A DNA stretch of 64,000 bases from the NCBI GenBank assembly GCA_946478665.1, contig CAMLCZ010000008.1, forward strand, positions 1 through 64,000, written 5' to 3'. The notes under the pieces are model-generated. The model saw nothing but the letters and a program-made list of their open reading frames with translations. It was not told where the DNA came from and ran no database searches. Numbering within the stretch: position 1 is the stretch's first letter; each line of letters starts with the position of its first letter. Source of the DNA: an uncultured Bartonella sp. (GTDB lineage: Bacteria > Pseudomonadota > Alphaproteobacteria > Rhizobiales > Rhizobiaceae). The position numbers were made by a program, and so were the translations under genes. Positions 21,634 through 29,609 of this stretch are shown here, in pieces.

Positions 21634-22701
21634 ATGAAGTCAGCTTTTTTTAACCTCGTTATTTTCTTTTGTGTTTTGTTGTCATCAATTGCAGCGAAGG
21701 CAGAGCCTGCCAATATTACTGTTGCTTTGGCGCGCAATACAACAACAGCGGCTGAAGAAACATTTACTTATGCCGTGCCTAAACAATTGCAGTATTTTGC
21801 TGAAGAAAACATCAATCCCACACTGTTATATACGGATGGTTCAACAGCCGCATTGCAAGCCGTTGCAACGGGTTCTGCTGATATAGCCTATGCATCATCG
21901 GCCAATATTGCTGCCGCTATTGATAAAGGCGTTCCGTTAATTGCATTTGCAGGCATTACGATTAAGTGGCCATATTTTATTGCTGTTCCGAAAGATTCTT
22001 CCATTCAAACAATCAAGGATCTCAAAGGAAAACGGGTTGGTGTGGTTAGTCTTGCATCTGCTTCTTATGCAGATTTACGGGCAACGTTGAAAATTGCCGG
22101 TCTTAACGAAGATGATGTTACAATTATACCAGTTGGCGCTGGTGCAAGGGCGGCTGCCGCTTTGAATGCTGGTGATGTTGATGCTGTTGACAGCTATTCT
22201 GACAGTTTCACAATCATGCGCCAGCACGGTGTTGCATTCAAGCTGTTACAAAGACCAGAACAAATGGACAGACTTTTCAGTGTCACCATGGTAACAAGCA
22301 AAAAGCTGTTTAAAGAAAAGCCACAAGAACTCGTGCAGTTTGCCCGTGCCGCCTATAAAGGCATTATTTACACAAAACTCTACCCTGATAGTGCGATGAA
22401 GCTTTCTTTCAAAGAATTTCCGCAGCTATTGGGGGCAGATGATCCGGAAAGCAGCGAGGCAAAAAATACCTCGGAAGCTATGGCTATAGCCCTTGGCGAC
22501 TCTGTACCGGCTGATAAGCCGGATCCGACAACATGGGGCGAATGGCTCAATATTCCTGACGACCGGTGGCAGGCGGTTTTGTCTTTTGCCCATGAAACAG
22601 GCTCGACAGAAAAATTGCTAACCGTTAATGATGTTTGGGATAGTTCACTTATGTCAGATATTTATCATTTTGATATAAATTCTATTGTAGAACATCCCTA
22701 A
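21634..22701 (+). CDS. ABC transporter substrate-binding protein (NMT1/SsuA-like)
   Basis: Periplasmic binding protein of the NitT/TauT/SsuA type. The start at 21634 gives a classical Sec signal peptide (MKSAFFNLVIFFCVLLSSIA, then AKA before the mature end), with GAAGAAAG eight bases upstream; frames from 21574 or 21613 would add a non-typical tail. The binding-fold motifs are TDGSTAALQAVATGSADIAYA and DLKGKRVGVVSLASASYADL. The ATPase and permease genes follow. Related systems carry sulfonates, taurine, nitrate, thiamine precursors or riboflavin, and nothing here settles which. Confidence 0.9.
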   Translation: MKSAFFNLVIFFCVLLSSIAAKAEPANITVALARNTTTAAEETFTYAVPKQLQYFAEENINPTLLYTDGSTAALQAVATGSADIAYASSANIAAAIDKGVPLIAFAGITIKWPYFIAVPKDSSIQTIKDLKGKRVGVVSLASASYADLRATLKIAGLNEDDVTIIPVGAGARAAAALNAGDVDAVDSYSDSFTIMRQHGVAFKLLQRPEQMDRLFSVTMVTSKKLFKEKPQELVQFARAAYKGIIYTKLYPDSAMKLSFKEFPQLLGADDPESSEAKNTSEAMAIALGDSVPADKPDPTTWGEWLNIPDDRWQAVLSFAHETGSTEKLLTVNDVWDSSLMSDIYHFDINSIVEHP

Positions 22702-22749
22702 CAGGTCAAATGCCGTATCAAATATCTTTGAAAACTGGAAAAAATACCA

Positions 22750-23532
22750 ATGCCGTTTGCTTCAAAACCGCTTATCACAATTAAGGGTTTGCATAAAAAC
22801 TATATAGCCCAAAAAGACGGCACAGTTTTAGCTCTTAAAGATATCAATCTGGAAATTGCCGAAGGAGAATTTGTAGCACTTGTCGGCCCATCAGGGTGTG
22901 GCAAGACAACATTGTTAAAAATTCTTGCAGGTCTTGTCGATGATTTTACTGGTAGTGTTTTTTTAAATGACCAACCTGTCACAAAACCTTCTGTTGATGT
23001 TGGTTTTGTTTTTCAGGAACCGACGCTGCTTCCTTGGCGGACGATTTTACAAAATATTCTGTTACCTGTTGAATTGATGCATCAGGATAAAAAGTTCTAT
23101 CAAGAACGCGCACTGAAATTGATGGAAACTGTTGGCCTCAAAGGTTTTGAAAATAAACTTCCGAATGAATTATCTGGCGGTATGCGCCAGCGTGCTGGCA
23201 TTTGTCGGGCTCTAATCCATGATCCAAAAGTTTTGCTCATGGACGAACCGTTTGGTGCGCTTGATGCAATGACACGCGAACATCTCAATGATGAATTGCA
23301 AAATATCTGGTTGGAGAGCAAAAAAACAATATTATTTGTAACCCATTCTATTCCTGAAGCTGTCTTTTTGGCTGACAAGGTGGTTGTTATGAGCCCGCGA
23401 CCAGGACATATAGATGAGATTATCAATGTCCGGCTTGAACGCCCACGCAATATGGCCGCTCTTGCCCATGAAAACGCTGGCAAGATATTGGAGCATATCC
23501 GCAACCATTTTAAAAATTTTGGTATCAATTAA
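22750..23532 (+). CDS. ABC transporter ATP-binding protein (SsuB/TauB-like)
   Basis: A 260-residue nucleotide-binding subunit. Walker A is VGPSGCGKTTLLKILAG, the Q-loop is in GFVFQEPTLLPWRTILQN, the signature is LSGGMRQRAGICRAL and Walker B is VLLMDEPFGALDAMTRE, with the switch His in VTHSIPEAVFLADKVVV. It follows the binding-protein gene by 48 bp and precedes the permease gene, in the standard order of NitT/TauT-family importers. All catalytic motifs are intact. Confidence 0.95.
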   Translation: MPFASKPLITIKGLHKNYIAQKDGTVLALKDINLEIAEGEFVALVGPSGCGKTTLLKILAGLVDDFTGSVFLNDQPVTKPSVDVGFVFQEPTLLPWRTILQNILLPVELMHQDKKFYQERALKLMETVGLKGFENKLPNELSGGMRQRAGICRALIHDPKVLLMDEPFGALDAMTREHLNDELQNIWLESKKTILFVTHSIPEAVFLADKVVVMSPRPGHIDEIINVRLERPRNMAALAHENAGKILEHIRNHFKNFGIN

Positions 23533-23599
23533 CGAATTTGCCTTGCATATCGGCAAAATATTGTTTCCAACGTTGCCCATATAACAAGAAAGGTCGGCA

Positions 23600-24367
23600 A
23601 TGTATAAAAATGAAAAAACACTTCAAGCACTGCTTGTGGTCATCGTTTTTATTCTGGTCGTGGCCTGTTGGGAATTGGGCGTTAAATTTTGGCAGGTACC
23701 AGGCTATCTGTTACCACCGCCAAGCCAAATTTTTGTACAATTGGCAAAACTGCTTCAATCAGGACTATTCTGGGAAAATTTTCAAGTGACGATGATTGAA
23801 GTTCTACTGGGTTATGTTTGCGGCGTTGTTTTAGCTGCCTTACTTGGTGTTTCCATTGCGCAGGCAAAGATATTCCAGCTTGCCTTGCTGCCGTATATTG
23901 TTGCTTTCCAAACCATACCGACTGTGGCTCTGGCACCCATATTTCTACAATGGTTTGGTTATGGCATTGCCTCGAAAATTGTTATGGCTGCTCTCATTTC
24001 TTTTTTCCCGATGCTCATCAACGTGATAGCGGGATTACAATCTGCCGGACGCGATGAAATACAGATGCTGAAGGCTTTTGGCGCAACACCTTTACAAATT
24101 TTGTTAAAAGTCAAAGTACCGGCATCGCTTCCTTTTGTATTTGCAGGATTGGGATTGGGAATCATTTTTGCCCTTATCGGCACCATCGTGGCCGAGTTTG
24201 TTGGCGCGCAAAAGGGATTGGGTAAAATGCTTATGCAGTTTAATGAACAATTCAATATTGCTGGTATGTTTGCTGTTCTGGTTGTTTTAGCCATTATTGG
24301 CGTTATCATGCATATGATTGTCGCCTATGCCAAACATAAAATTGTGTTTTGGACACCGCGCCAATAA
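23600..24367 (+). CDS. ABC transporter permease (SsuC/TauC-like)
   Basis: Inner-membrane permease of 255 residues with about six membrane spans. The cytoplasmic coupling (EAA-like) segment is GRDEIQMLKAFGATPLQILL, followed by KVPASLPFVFAGLGLGIIF, both usual for the NitT/TauT family. AAGGTCGG lies before the ATG. It completes the three-gene importer; a 247-bp gap then separates it from hemC. Confidence 0.94.
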   Translation: MYKNEKTLQALLVVIVFILVVACWELGVKFWQVPGYLLPPPSQIFVQLAKLLQSGLFWENFQVTMIEVLLGYVCGVVLAALLGVSIAQAKIFQLALLPYIVAFQTIPTVALAPIFLQWFGYGIASKIVMAALISFFPMLINVIAGLQSAGRDEIQMLKAFGATPLQILLKVKVPASLPFVFAGLGLGIIFALIGTIVAEFVGAQKGLGKMLMQFNEQFNIAGMFAVLVVLAIIGVIMHMIVAYAKHKIVFWTPRQ

Positions 24368-24614
24368 AGCTGAAACGATTTACTGACACTGTTATTTTGA
24401 AACAAGTGCTTTTTAGAAGGAATATTTTTGCCGCATTATCGCAATAAATTGCTCAAATAATCAAAAACTTAGCGTTTTTTTATTTGTAAAACACTGTCTA
24501 TTGCACAATTTAAGCAAAGAGAACTTTCTTTTGAGGACAAGTTGCGTTAAAAACTCTTAGAAACGCTCTAAAGAGATGCGAATCTAGAGAATCTGTTTAA
24601 ATAGGCTTAAAGTT

Positions 24615-25568
24615 ATGCGAATAAGGCTTGGAACGCGCAAAAGCGCACTCGCACGTGTGCAAGCACAAAATGTGGCCGAGCTTTTGCGGGGTATCGACCC
24701 GTCTTTGACGGTTGATATTGTTTTATTTGGCTGTATTGGCGATAAAGATAAGCGTACCAGTTTTCAGGATATAGGCAATGTTGGGGTTTTCACCAAAAGT
24801 GGTGAAGAAGCATTGTTAAATCGTGAAGTTGATATTGTTGTCCATTCGCTAAAAGATCTTCCAACGGAACAACCTGAAGGGTTGGTTCTGGCTTGTGTTC
24901 CTGAAAGAGAAGACCCAAGGGATGTGCTTTGTGGTTTGAAACTTGAGAATATAAGAAGCGATCGCCATAAAATTGGTACCGGCTCTATCCGGCGTGCAGC
25001 ACAAATGCGCTCAATCTTTCCGGATATTTCCATTGTTCCTGTGCGGGGTAATGTTCCGCCGCGCTTGCGTAAAGCAATCGACAAAAACGGTATTGATGCC
25101 ACAATTCTGGCAGCAGCAGGTTTGAAACGACTCAATTTGCTAGAATCGGATATGGAATTTCTTAATCCGCAAATCTTCCCTTATGCTGTCGCACAAGGTG
25201 CGCTTGGTATTGAGTGTCGCAGCAGCGATCAGGATATTGTCCGTCTTTTGAAAACGATCGAATGCAAAAAGTCCCGTGCAGAAACTGATGCAGAACGCTC
25301 TTTGATGAAATATCTTGGTGCAGGGTGTAATTTGCCAGTTGGCGTATGCTGCTCTTGGAAAAACACCATGTTGCATCTTAAAGCCACTGTTACCAGTGTT
25401 GATGGGCTGGAGCAAATAATAGACCATGCAACGACCTGCACTTATGGTGCGGAAGAAATGGGCAAGCGCCTTGCCGAACGGCTGCTTGACAAAGGTGCTG
25501 GTGAATTATTACGCGCTTGCGCGGTGAATGGCGATAAAACCAAAGTAGCAAGCTTGCTGGAAATTTAA
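24615..25568 (+). CDS. hemC: Hydroxymethylbilane synthase (porphobilinogen deaminase)
   Basis: Tetrapyrrole pathway enzyme that joins four porphobilinogens. Catalytic residues are all present: the Asp in VVHSLKDLPT, the paired Arg in GTGSIRRAAQM, the arginines in VRGNVPPRLRKA, and the dipyrromethane-binding Cys in YLGAGCNLPVGV. It has 317 residues. Several normally conserved positions deviate: FGCIGDKDKRTSFQDIG replaces the usual TxGD segment and GVFTKSGEEAL replaces the usual GLFTKELE. It stands alone, without hemD or hemE, in the block between hrcA and grpE. Likely functional, possibly acquired from elsewhere; a paralogue is not excluded. Confidence 0.9.
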   Translation: MRIRLGTRKSALARVQAQNVAELLRGIDPSLTVDIVLFGCIGDKDKRTSFQDIGNVGVFTKSGEEALLNREVDIVVHSLKDLPTEQPEGLVLACVPEREDPRDVLCGLKLENIRSDRHKIGTGSIRRAAQMRSIFPDISIVPVRGNVPPRLRKAIDKNGIDATILAAAGLKRLNLLESDMEFLNPQIFPYAVAQGALGIECRSSDQDIVRLLKTIECKKSRAETDAERSLMKYLGAGCNLPVGVCCSWKNTMLHLKATVTSVDGLEQIIDHATTCTYGAEEMGKRLAERLLDKGAGELLRACAVNGDKTKVASLLEI

Positions 25569-25654
25569 TTGCTTTTTAACAGCGGCAATTTTTAATAAAA
25601 ATTAGGCATGTCTATTTGCTTTATAAGCTAATAGGCATGTTTTATTGTTTGCCT

Positions 25655-25683
25655 CTTGATTTTTGCAATTAAAATTTCGATAT
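25655..25683 (+). promoter_or_regulatory. Possible heat-shock (RpoH-type) promoter of grpE
   Basis: CTCTTGAT (CTTGAT at 25655-25660) and CGATAT at 25678-25683, 17 bases apart, lie about 37 bases before the chosen grpE start. They resemble the CTTGA...CNATAT pattern of alphaproteobacterial heat-shock promoters only loosely. A TAGGCATGT direct repeat lies at about 25602 and 25631. Confidence 0.35.
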
Positions 25684-25719
25684 CGGGCTTAAGTAATGTC
25701 ATCAAGAAATGGAAATCCT

Positions 25720-26406
25720 ATGTCTGAGGAAAAAAACAAATCTGGCGATAGTGAATTGGAAAATCGCGATCTTAAAAATCCGGCCGACCGTGAAGCCTTA
25801 AAACGTGCTGCCGATGATTTTCTGAAACAACGTAAGCAAGAAGCAACAGCCGAATTGGATGATGACAAGATTGCTGACGAAGGTGCTGACCAGGTCGCGG
25901 CTTTAGAAGCTGAAAATGAAGAATTAAAAGACCAGATATTGCGTCTTGCTGCCGAGATGGAAAATTTACGTCGACGGACAGCCCGTGATGTTGCTGATGC
26001 AAAATCCTATTCAGTGGCCAATTTTGCCCGCGATATGTTGCAAGTATCCGACAACCTCAATCGTGCTTTACAGGCAATACCAGATGGGGCACGTGAGCAA
26101 GATGCCGGACTACAAGCTTTGGCAGAAGGCGTTGAAATGACAGAACGGGCTATGATGTCCGCGCTGGAACGTCATGGGGTTAAAAAAATAGAGCCTGAAG
26201 GGCAAAAATTTGACCCTAATTTTCACCAAGCCATGTTTGAAATTCCTAATCCTGATGTGCCAGCAAACACAGTGCAACAAGTTGTGCAGGCAGGCTATGT
26301 GATTGGTGATCGTGTGTTGCGCCCAGCTATGGTTGGTGTTGCCAAGGGTGGCCCAAAGGAAGCGGCATCCAAAGCCGATTCAGATAGCTCTGCCGAAGGC
26401 AACTAA
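25720..26406 (+). CDS. grpE: Nucleotide exchange factor GrpE
   Basis: Dimeric co-chaperone that releases ADP from DnaK. The N-terminal acidic, helical region ([20 protein letters not shown]) leads into a long coiled coil ([20 protein letters not shown]) and then the conserved [17 protein letters not shown]. The C-terminal beta-wing has [15 protein letters not shown] and [19 protein letters not shown]. The frame opens at 25696; I chose the ATG at 25720 (228 residues) because the family starts there and GGAAAT lies upstream. A terminator follows at 26451. hrcA, its usual neighbour, is 4.2 kb upstream. Confidence 0.95.
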   Translation: MSEEKNKSGDSELENRDLKNPADREALKRAADDFLKQRKQEATAELDDDKIADEGADQVAALEAENEELKDQILRLAAEMENLRRRTARDVADAKSYSVANFARDMLQVSDNLNRALQAIPDGAREQDAGLQALAEGVEMTERAMMSALERHGVKKIEPEGQKFDPNFHQAMFEIPNPDVPANTVQQVVQAGYVIGDRVLRPAMVGVAKGGPKEAASKADSDSSAEGN

Positions 26407-26450
26407 GCTGATTTTAAGCTGGTTTATTTATCATATAATGATTGTGTTTA

Positions 26451-26475
26451 GGCGGAATTTCAGTTCCGCCTTTAT
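26451..26475 (+). terminator. Intrinsic terminator after grpE
   Basis: GGCGGAA (26451-26457) pairs with TTCCGCC (26464-26470) over a six-base loop, followed by TTTATCATTT. It lies 45 bp after the grpE stop. Confidence 0.85.
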
Positions 26476-26580
26476 CATTTATGGTAAGGTCATTGTACCA
26501 TGAGCTAAATTATCGCGAGAAAATAACAATGACGGATGGTTGAGTGAGCTGTTTGGTTTACTTGAAACTAGACTTAGATG

Positions 26581-26625
26581 GTTGGCGTGAAACTAATAGG
26601 TTGGCGTGAAACTAATAGGTTGGCG
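26581..26625. repeat. 19-bp tandem repeat, 2.4 copies
   Basis: GTTGGCGTGAAACTAATAG at 26581-26599 and 26600-26618 is perfect, with GTTGGCG at 26619-26625. A degenerate copy (CTTGAAACTAGACTTAG) precedes it. It lies in the gap between grpE and dacA (26407-26973), which otherwise has no supported gene. Confidence 0.9.
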
Positions 26626-26929
26626 CAACTTTAACCTCTTTTTGTAGAGCCCTTGCGCAATTTTCAAGTTTTACCAGATCAATTATCAAACAGTATTTTT
26701 AAACAATTGCTTATATGGGTGTGTCACCCGCTGTGGCCAACAAATCACGCCAGCAAAAACTTCAAGTAACAGTTTTAGAAATGTGCGCTATATTTGGGCT
26801 AAAGAGCGCTGAAAATCACCATCATATCTCGGATGGCCAGCCATATAGCTCACGCCCAGCAAATAGCGATAATTTTCAAGTCATGCGCATGACGATAATT
26901 TCCACGTGATGCCAATTGCAATAACCCCC

Positions 26930-26972
26930 ATGCCATGCGAATGGCAATAATCCCAATGCCATGCGAATGGCA
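26930..26972 (-). repeat. Duplicated hairpin just after dacA
   Basis: ATGCCATGCGAATGGCA occurs twice, about 27 bp apart. Each copy is itself an inverted repeat (TGCCAT-GCGA-ATGGCA), so the dacA transcript ends in two consecutive six-bp hairpins. They may stop transcription or protect the mRNA end; the T-tract is poor. Confidence 0.75.
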
Positions 26973-26973
26973 G

Positions 26974-28428
26974 TTAGCGCGCAACAACAAAGCAGGAAAA
27001 TGCTTGAACCGTTAACTTATCGCACACTGCTGATGCTGCATCTTCACTGGCAAATGATCCAAAACGCACACTATACACTTTCTTGCCGTCCATCGTTGTC
27101 GGCTCAACACGGCCTAGGGAAGCTATTTTTGCGTCTTTTAAGCTGCTCTTGATGGTCTTCAAAAAGCCATTTGCTGCCTTGGCATCAGGCAAGGACGCAA
27201 CTTCTACAATATAGTTATGCTTTACCTGCTTATCCAACAGCTCTGTGACCGTCTGTTGATTATTATCAGCATAGGCCATTGTTGTCGGAGCCTGTCCGAA
27301 TGTTGTTGGCGCTTGTTCTACCATTTCAGGTGCCTGCACTTGTGCAGACTGACCAACCGGAATTTCTACCGTTGTGCGGGATTTTATAACTGTTTTTGAT
27401 GGGAGAGCGGCTAGACGTTTGCTGGATGTTACCGATGCTGTTGTTAATGCTTCTTGTGAATCGTCGACCCGTGTTTGGACTGACTGTGCTTGAACTGACT
27501 GTGTTTGAGTTGGTTGGGCAACCTGCTTTGGTGAACGCATACCTTTCCACGCAGATTGCGCAACGTTCCAGCCTGAAAAGAGGCGTTTTTTGCCAGAACT
27601 GGATGCACTGCCGATATAGGCATTAGCGAGTGTCACAACCACATCATCGCGTTGTCTACCTGAAGAACCGCCAAGCACAACAATAACCAGTTTCTTGCCA
27701 TTTTTTGCGACGCTGGTTGTAATGGTATATCCAGCTGCATTTGTAAAACCGGTTTTCAAACCATCAGCACCATCTATTCTATCCAAAACGCGGTTATGCC
27801 CATTATAAACCTTACCGCGATAACTGAATTGGCGTTGACTGAACAAATTATAATATTGCGGGAAATGCTCACGCATAGCAATGGACATCAAAGCAATATC
27901 ACGCGCACTGGAAACATGCCCTTGTGCGGGCAAACCATTAGCATTCTTGAATGTTGTGTTACGCATACCAAGACTGCGCGCTTTCATTGTCATGATACGT
28001 GCAAAATTGTCTTCTGTACCGCCAAGATATTCAGCGACAACAACCGATGCATCATTGGCCGACAGAACAATCATTGCATTGACGGCATCACGTACAGAAA
28101 TTGTAGAACCAGCTGGCATACCCAATCTCATACGTGGCCGACTTGCCGCCCGTTTTGAAACCGGCATTTGCGTGTTCCAGTTAATGCGCCCACTTTGTAG
28201 CGCATCAAAAACCAGATAAAGGCTCATAACTTTTGTAATGGAAGCCGGTGCACGTATTTCATCGGCACGGTTAGCAAACAGCACTTTACCATTATTCGCA
28301 TCAACAACAATTGCAGGAATCGATACCGAATTAGATTTGGCTTGCACCGGCGTTAAAGCCAAAAGCATAATGCTTGAAATGGCGCAACAAATGGAAACCA
28401 AAAACCGCGTAACAGTAGATAAAAGCAT
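26974..28428 (-). CDS. D-alanyl-D-alanine carboxypeptidase with C-terminal SPOR domain
   Basis: Penicillin-binding protein of the S11 family that trims the terminal D-Ala of peptidoglycan stem peptides in the periplasm. The active-site motifs are ASITKVMSLY (SxxK), VLSANDAS (SxN) and GLKTGFTNAAGYT (KTG). The signal peptide is in MLLSTVTRFLVSICCAISSI with AQAK-type cleavage near VQAKS. A Thr/Gln-rich linker of about 100 residues leads to a C-terminal SPOR domain (VEVASLPDAKAANGFLKTIK, ending AFSCFVVAR), which binds denuded glycan at the septum. The frame is open to 28491; the ATG at 28428 gives the better signal peptide (484 residues). Confidence 0.92.
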   Translation of the reverse strand: MLLSTVTRFLVSICCAISSIMLLALTPVQAKSNSVSIPAIVVDANNGKVLFANRADEIRAPASITKVMSLYLVFDALQSGRINWNTQMPVSKRAASRPRMRLGMPAGSTISVRDAVNAMIVLSANDASVVVAEYLGGTEDNFARIMTMKARSLGMRNTTFKNANGLPAQGHVSSARDIALMSIAMREHFPQYYNLFSQRQFSYRGKVYNGHNRVLDRIDGADGLKTGFTNAAGYTITTSVAKNGKKLVIVVLGGSSGRQRDDVVVTLANAYIGSASSSGKKRLFSGWNVAQSAWKGMRSPKQVAQPTQTQSVQAQSVQTRVDDSQEALTTASVTSSKRLAALPSKTVIKSRTTVEIPVGQSAQVQAPEMVEQAPTTFGQAPTTMAYADNNQQTVTELLDKQVKHNYIVEVASLPDAKAANGFLKTIKSSLKDAKIASLGRVEPTTMDGKKVYSVRFGSFASEDAASAVCDKLTVQAFSCFVVAR

Positions 28429-28578
28429 AAGCTGACCCTGTTCGTAACCCAAAGAAAGAAAATCAAATCCATGCAGAATATGATTTAACAATGCTGCATA
28501 TCAGCGCCGAGGTTAAGCCCCTCTAGTAAAACAACGTTAATCGCTGGTAAACATTCACCGCCGCTCATTTATCACGCG

Positions 28579-28596
28579 AACCTTTATATAAAGGTT
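28579..28596. promoter_or_regulatory. Perfect 18-bp palindrome between dacA and the structured RNA locus
   Basis: AACCTTTATATAAAGGTT is fully self-complementary. It lies 150 bp before the dacA start and about 45 bp before the -35 box of the divergent RNA promoter, a natural place for an operator. Confidence 0.55.
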
Positions 28597-28639
28597 AAAA
28601 TCATAATTCGGTCATAAATACGTGAAATACGTAAAATTC

Positions 28640-28668
28640 TTGACAAAATGCGTAAAAAATTGTAAGAG
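28640..28668 (+). promoter_or_regulatory. Promoter of the structured RNA locus
   Basis: TTGACA (28640-28645) and TAAGAG (28663-28668) are 17 bases apart. Three similar ATACGTGAA/ATACGTAAA/ATGCGTAAA blocks precede or overlap it. The expected start is near 28675. Confidence 0.6.
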
Positions 28669-28674
28669 ACCACG

Positions 28675-28801
28675 ATGCAGTGACGGGGTGCAACTCCCTG
28701 CTGATTGAAAACTGCAAGCGCGGGTATCGAAAGTCCTACGGTGCTATCAGAAACAGAGGACGGGTTAGCCGAAAGGCGCTCTGGCTTTGTCCCCCTTTTT
28801 T
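28675..28801 (+). ncRNA. Candidate small RNA with promoter and terminator, family not recognised
   Basis: About 127 nt bounded by a consensus-like promoter and an intrinsic terminator. The terminator stem is built from GGAC...GTCC and TAGCC...GGCT around GCCGAAAGGC, followed by CCCC and six T. It has no ribosome binding site and no ORF of note. The GC-rich 5' segment (GACGGGGTGCAACTCCCTGC) stands out against the AT-rich surroundings, as expected for structured RNA. It resembles no part of 6S, 4.5S, tmRNA or RNase P that I can recall. A cis role is unlikely because the next genes downstream are on the other strand. Confidence 0.6.
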
Positions 28802-28950
28802 GTCAGATTAAAATAAGATTATATCTGACAGGGACTTTAGCAGATTTTACTCTGCTAGCCATTGATGCCCCTGCCTTATGGAGAATTGATTTTCTCTATG
28901 GGGTAGGGGGTATCTTTGGCTTTTTTCCCCTAAAAGCCAGTTTTTACGTT
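28801..28950 (+). ncRNA. Second structured segment: four consecutive hairpins ending in a terminator
   Basis: TGTCAGAT/ATCTGACA (28801-28830), TAGCAG/CTGCTA (about 28838-28859), then CCCCTGCC with GAGAA paired to TTCTC and GGTAGGGG (about 28867-28910), and finally TGGCTTTT/AAAAGCCA followed by GTTTTT (about 28916-28950). Such a string of stems with a final terminator suggests either a second small RNA or a long form produced by read-through of the first terminator. No protein is encoded. Confidence 0.5.
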
Positions 28951-29263
28951 TCATAATTATCTTTAAAAAAAATAAAAAAATAACCCTCTCACAAAACTGG
29001 AACAGCGTTGAACACAAGTGCTCACGGCAATGCCACTACCGTTGCAGAACTTGACTCCTAGGAAAATAGATTCTGTTTCAAAAGATAAGAGATTGGATAT
29101 GTTTCATAAGAAATAAAAGAGCTGGGACGCCTCATATAAATCAATGAACACTTTGAAATATATGTCTTTTCAAAACCCTTATATGCAATTTCAAAAGATT
29201 TAGGGATAAATACAATACTGTTAGAAGATAAATATAATATTGTTAGGAATGAGATAAAAGCGA

Positions 29264-29569
29264 TGGTGTCCGCGGCGGGATTCGAACCCACGACCCCAGG
29301 ATTCATACCACTTCGGTTTTCACCGCCTGTCATACATATATATGACCGTTTGTGGTCTGGACTGTCCCTTCACCTTAGGAAAAACCTTTAGGTGCTGCCC
29401 GTCCAGTCTCTACACCTTCCCTTTATCGTCAAGGGCTTGGCTCGGGATTGGCATATGGTTTGAACCATTAAGCGTTCCCCGACTTTGAGCAGATCCGCTT
29501 TAAGGGTTTCCCCTAAAAGCGCCCAATTATTTAGGAATCCTGTGCTCTATCCTGCTGAGCTACGCAGAC
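29264..29569 (-). tRNA. tRNA-Arg(CCU) gene interrupted by a group I intron
   Basis: Read on the minus strand, GTCTGCG at the 5' end pairs with CGCGGAC before the encoded ACCA end (29264). The D arm is TAGCTCAGCAGGATAGAGCA, the anticodon stem is CAGGA/TCCTG around the loop TTCCTAA, and the T arm is GTGGG-TTCGAAT-CCCGC. The anticodon is CCU, which reads AGG. The anticodon loop is split after U36 by a 229-nt insertion (29304-29532), so exons are 29533-29569 and 29264-29303. Self-splicing introns at this position of tRNA-Arg(CCU) are known from Agrobacterium and other alphaproteobacteria. The CCA is encoded. Confidence 0.95.
29304..29532 (-). other. Group I self-splicing intron in tRNA-Arg(CCU)
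   Basis: The 5' exon ends in U and the intron ends in G, as group I splicing requires. P2 is a clear stem, CGCTTTTAGGG/CCCTTAAAGCG with a GAAA tetraloop and one T-T mismatch. The conserved core strands are visible: AGAGACTGGACGG (P3/P7 region) and GGGACAGTCCAGACC (P7/P8 region). At 229 nt it is a minimal subgroup intron without a homing endonuclease ORF. Confidence 0.92.
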
Positions 29570-29609
29570 CCAATCGCAAGCAGATCATTAAACAATATAT
29601 GTGTTTCGA

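Noticed and set aside
28675-28801. FMN riboswitch
   Set aside because: GGGGTGCAACTCCC resembles its first arm, but the other conserved arms are missing and no riboflavin gene follows on that strand.
28675-28950. tmRNA, 6S or RNase P RNA
   Set aside because: No tRNA-like end with TTCGAA, no tag peptide frame, no GAGGAAAGUCC-type core and no matching gene neighbours.
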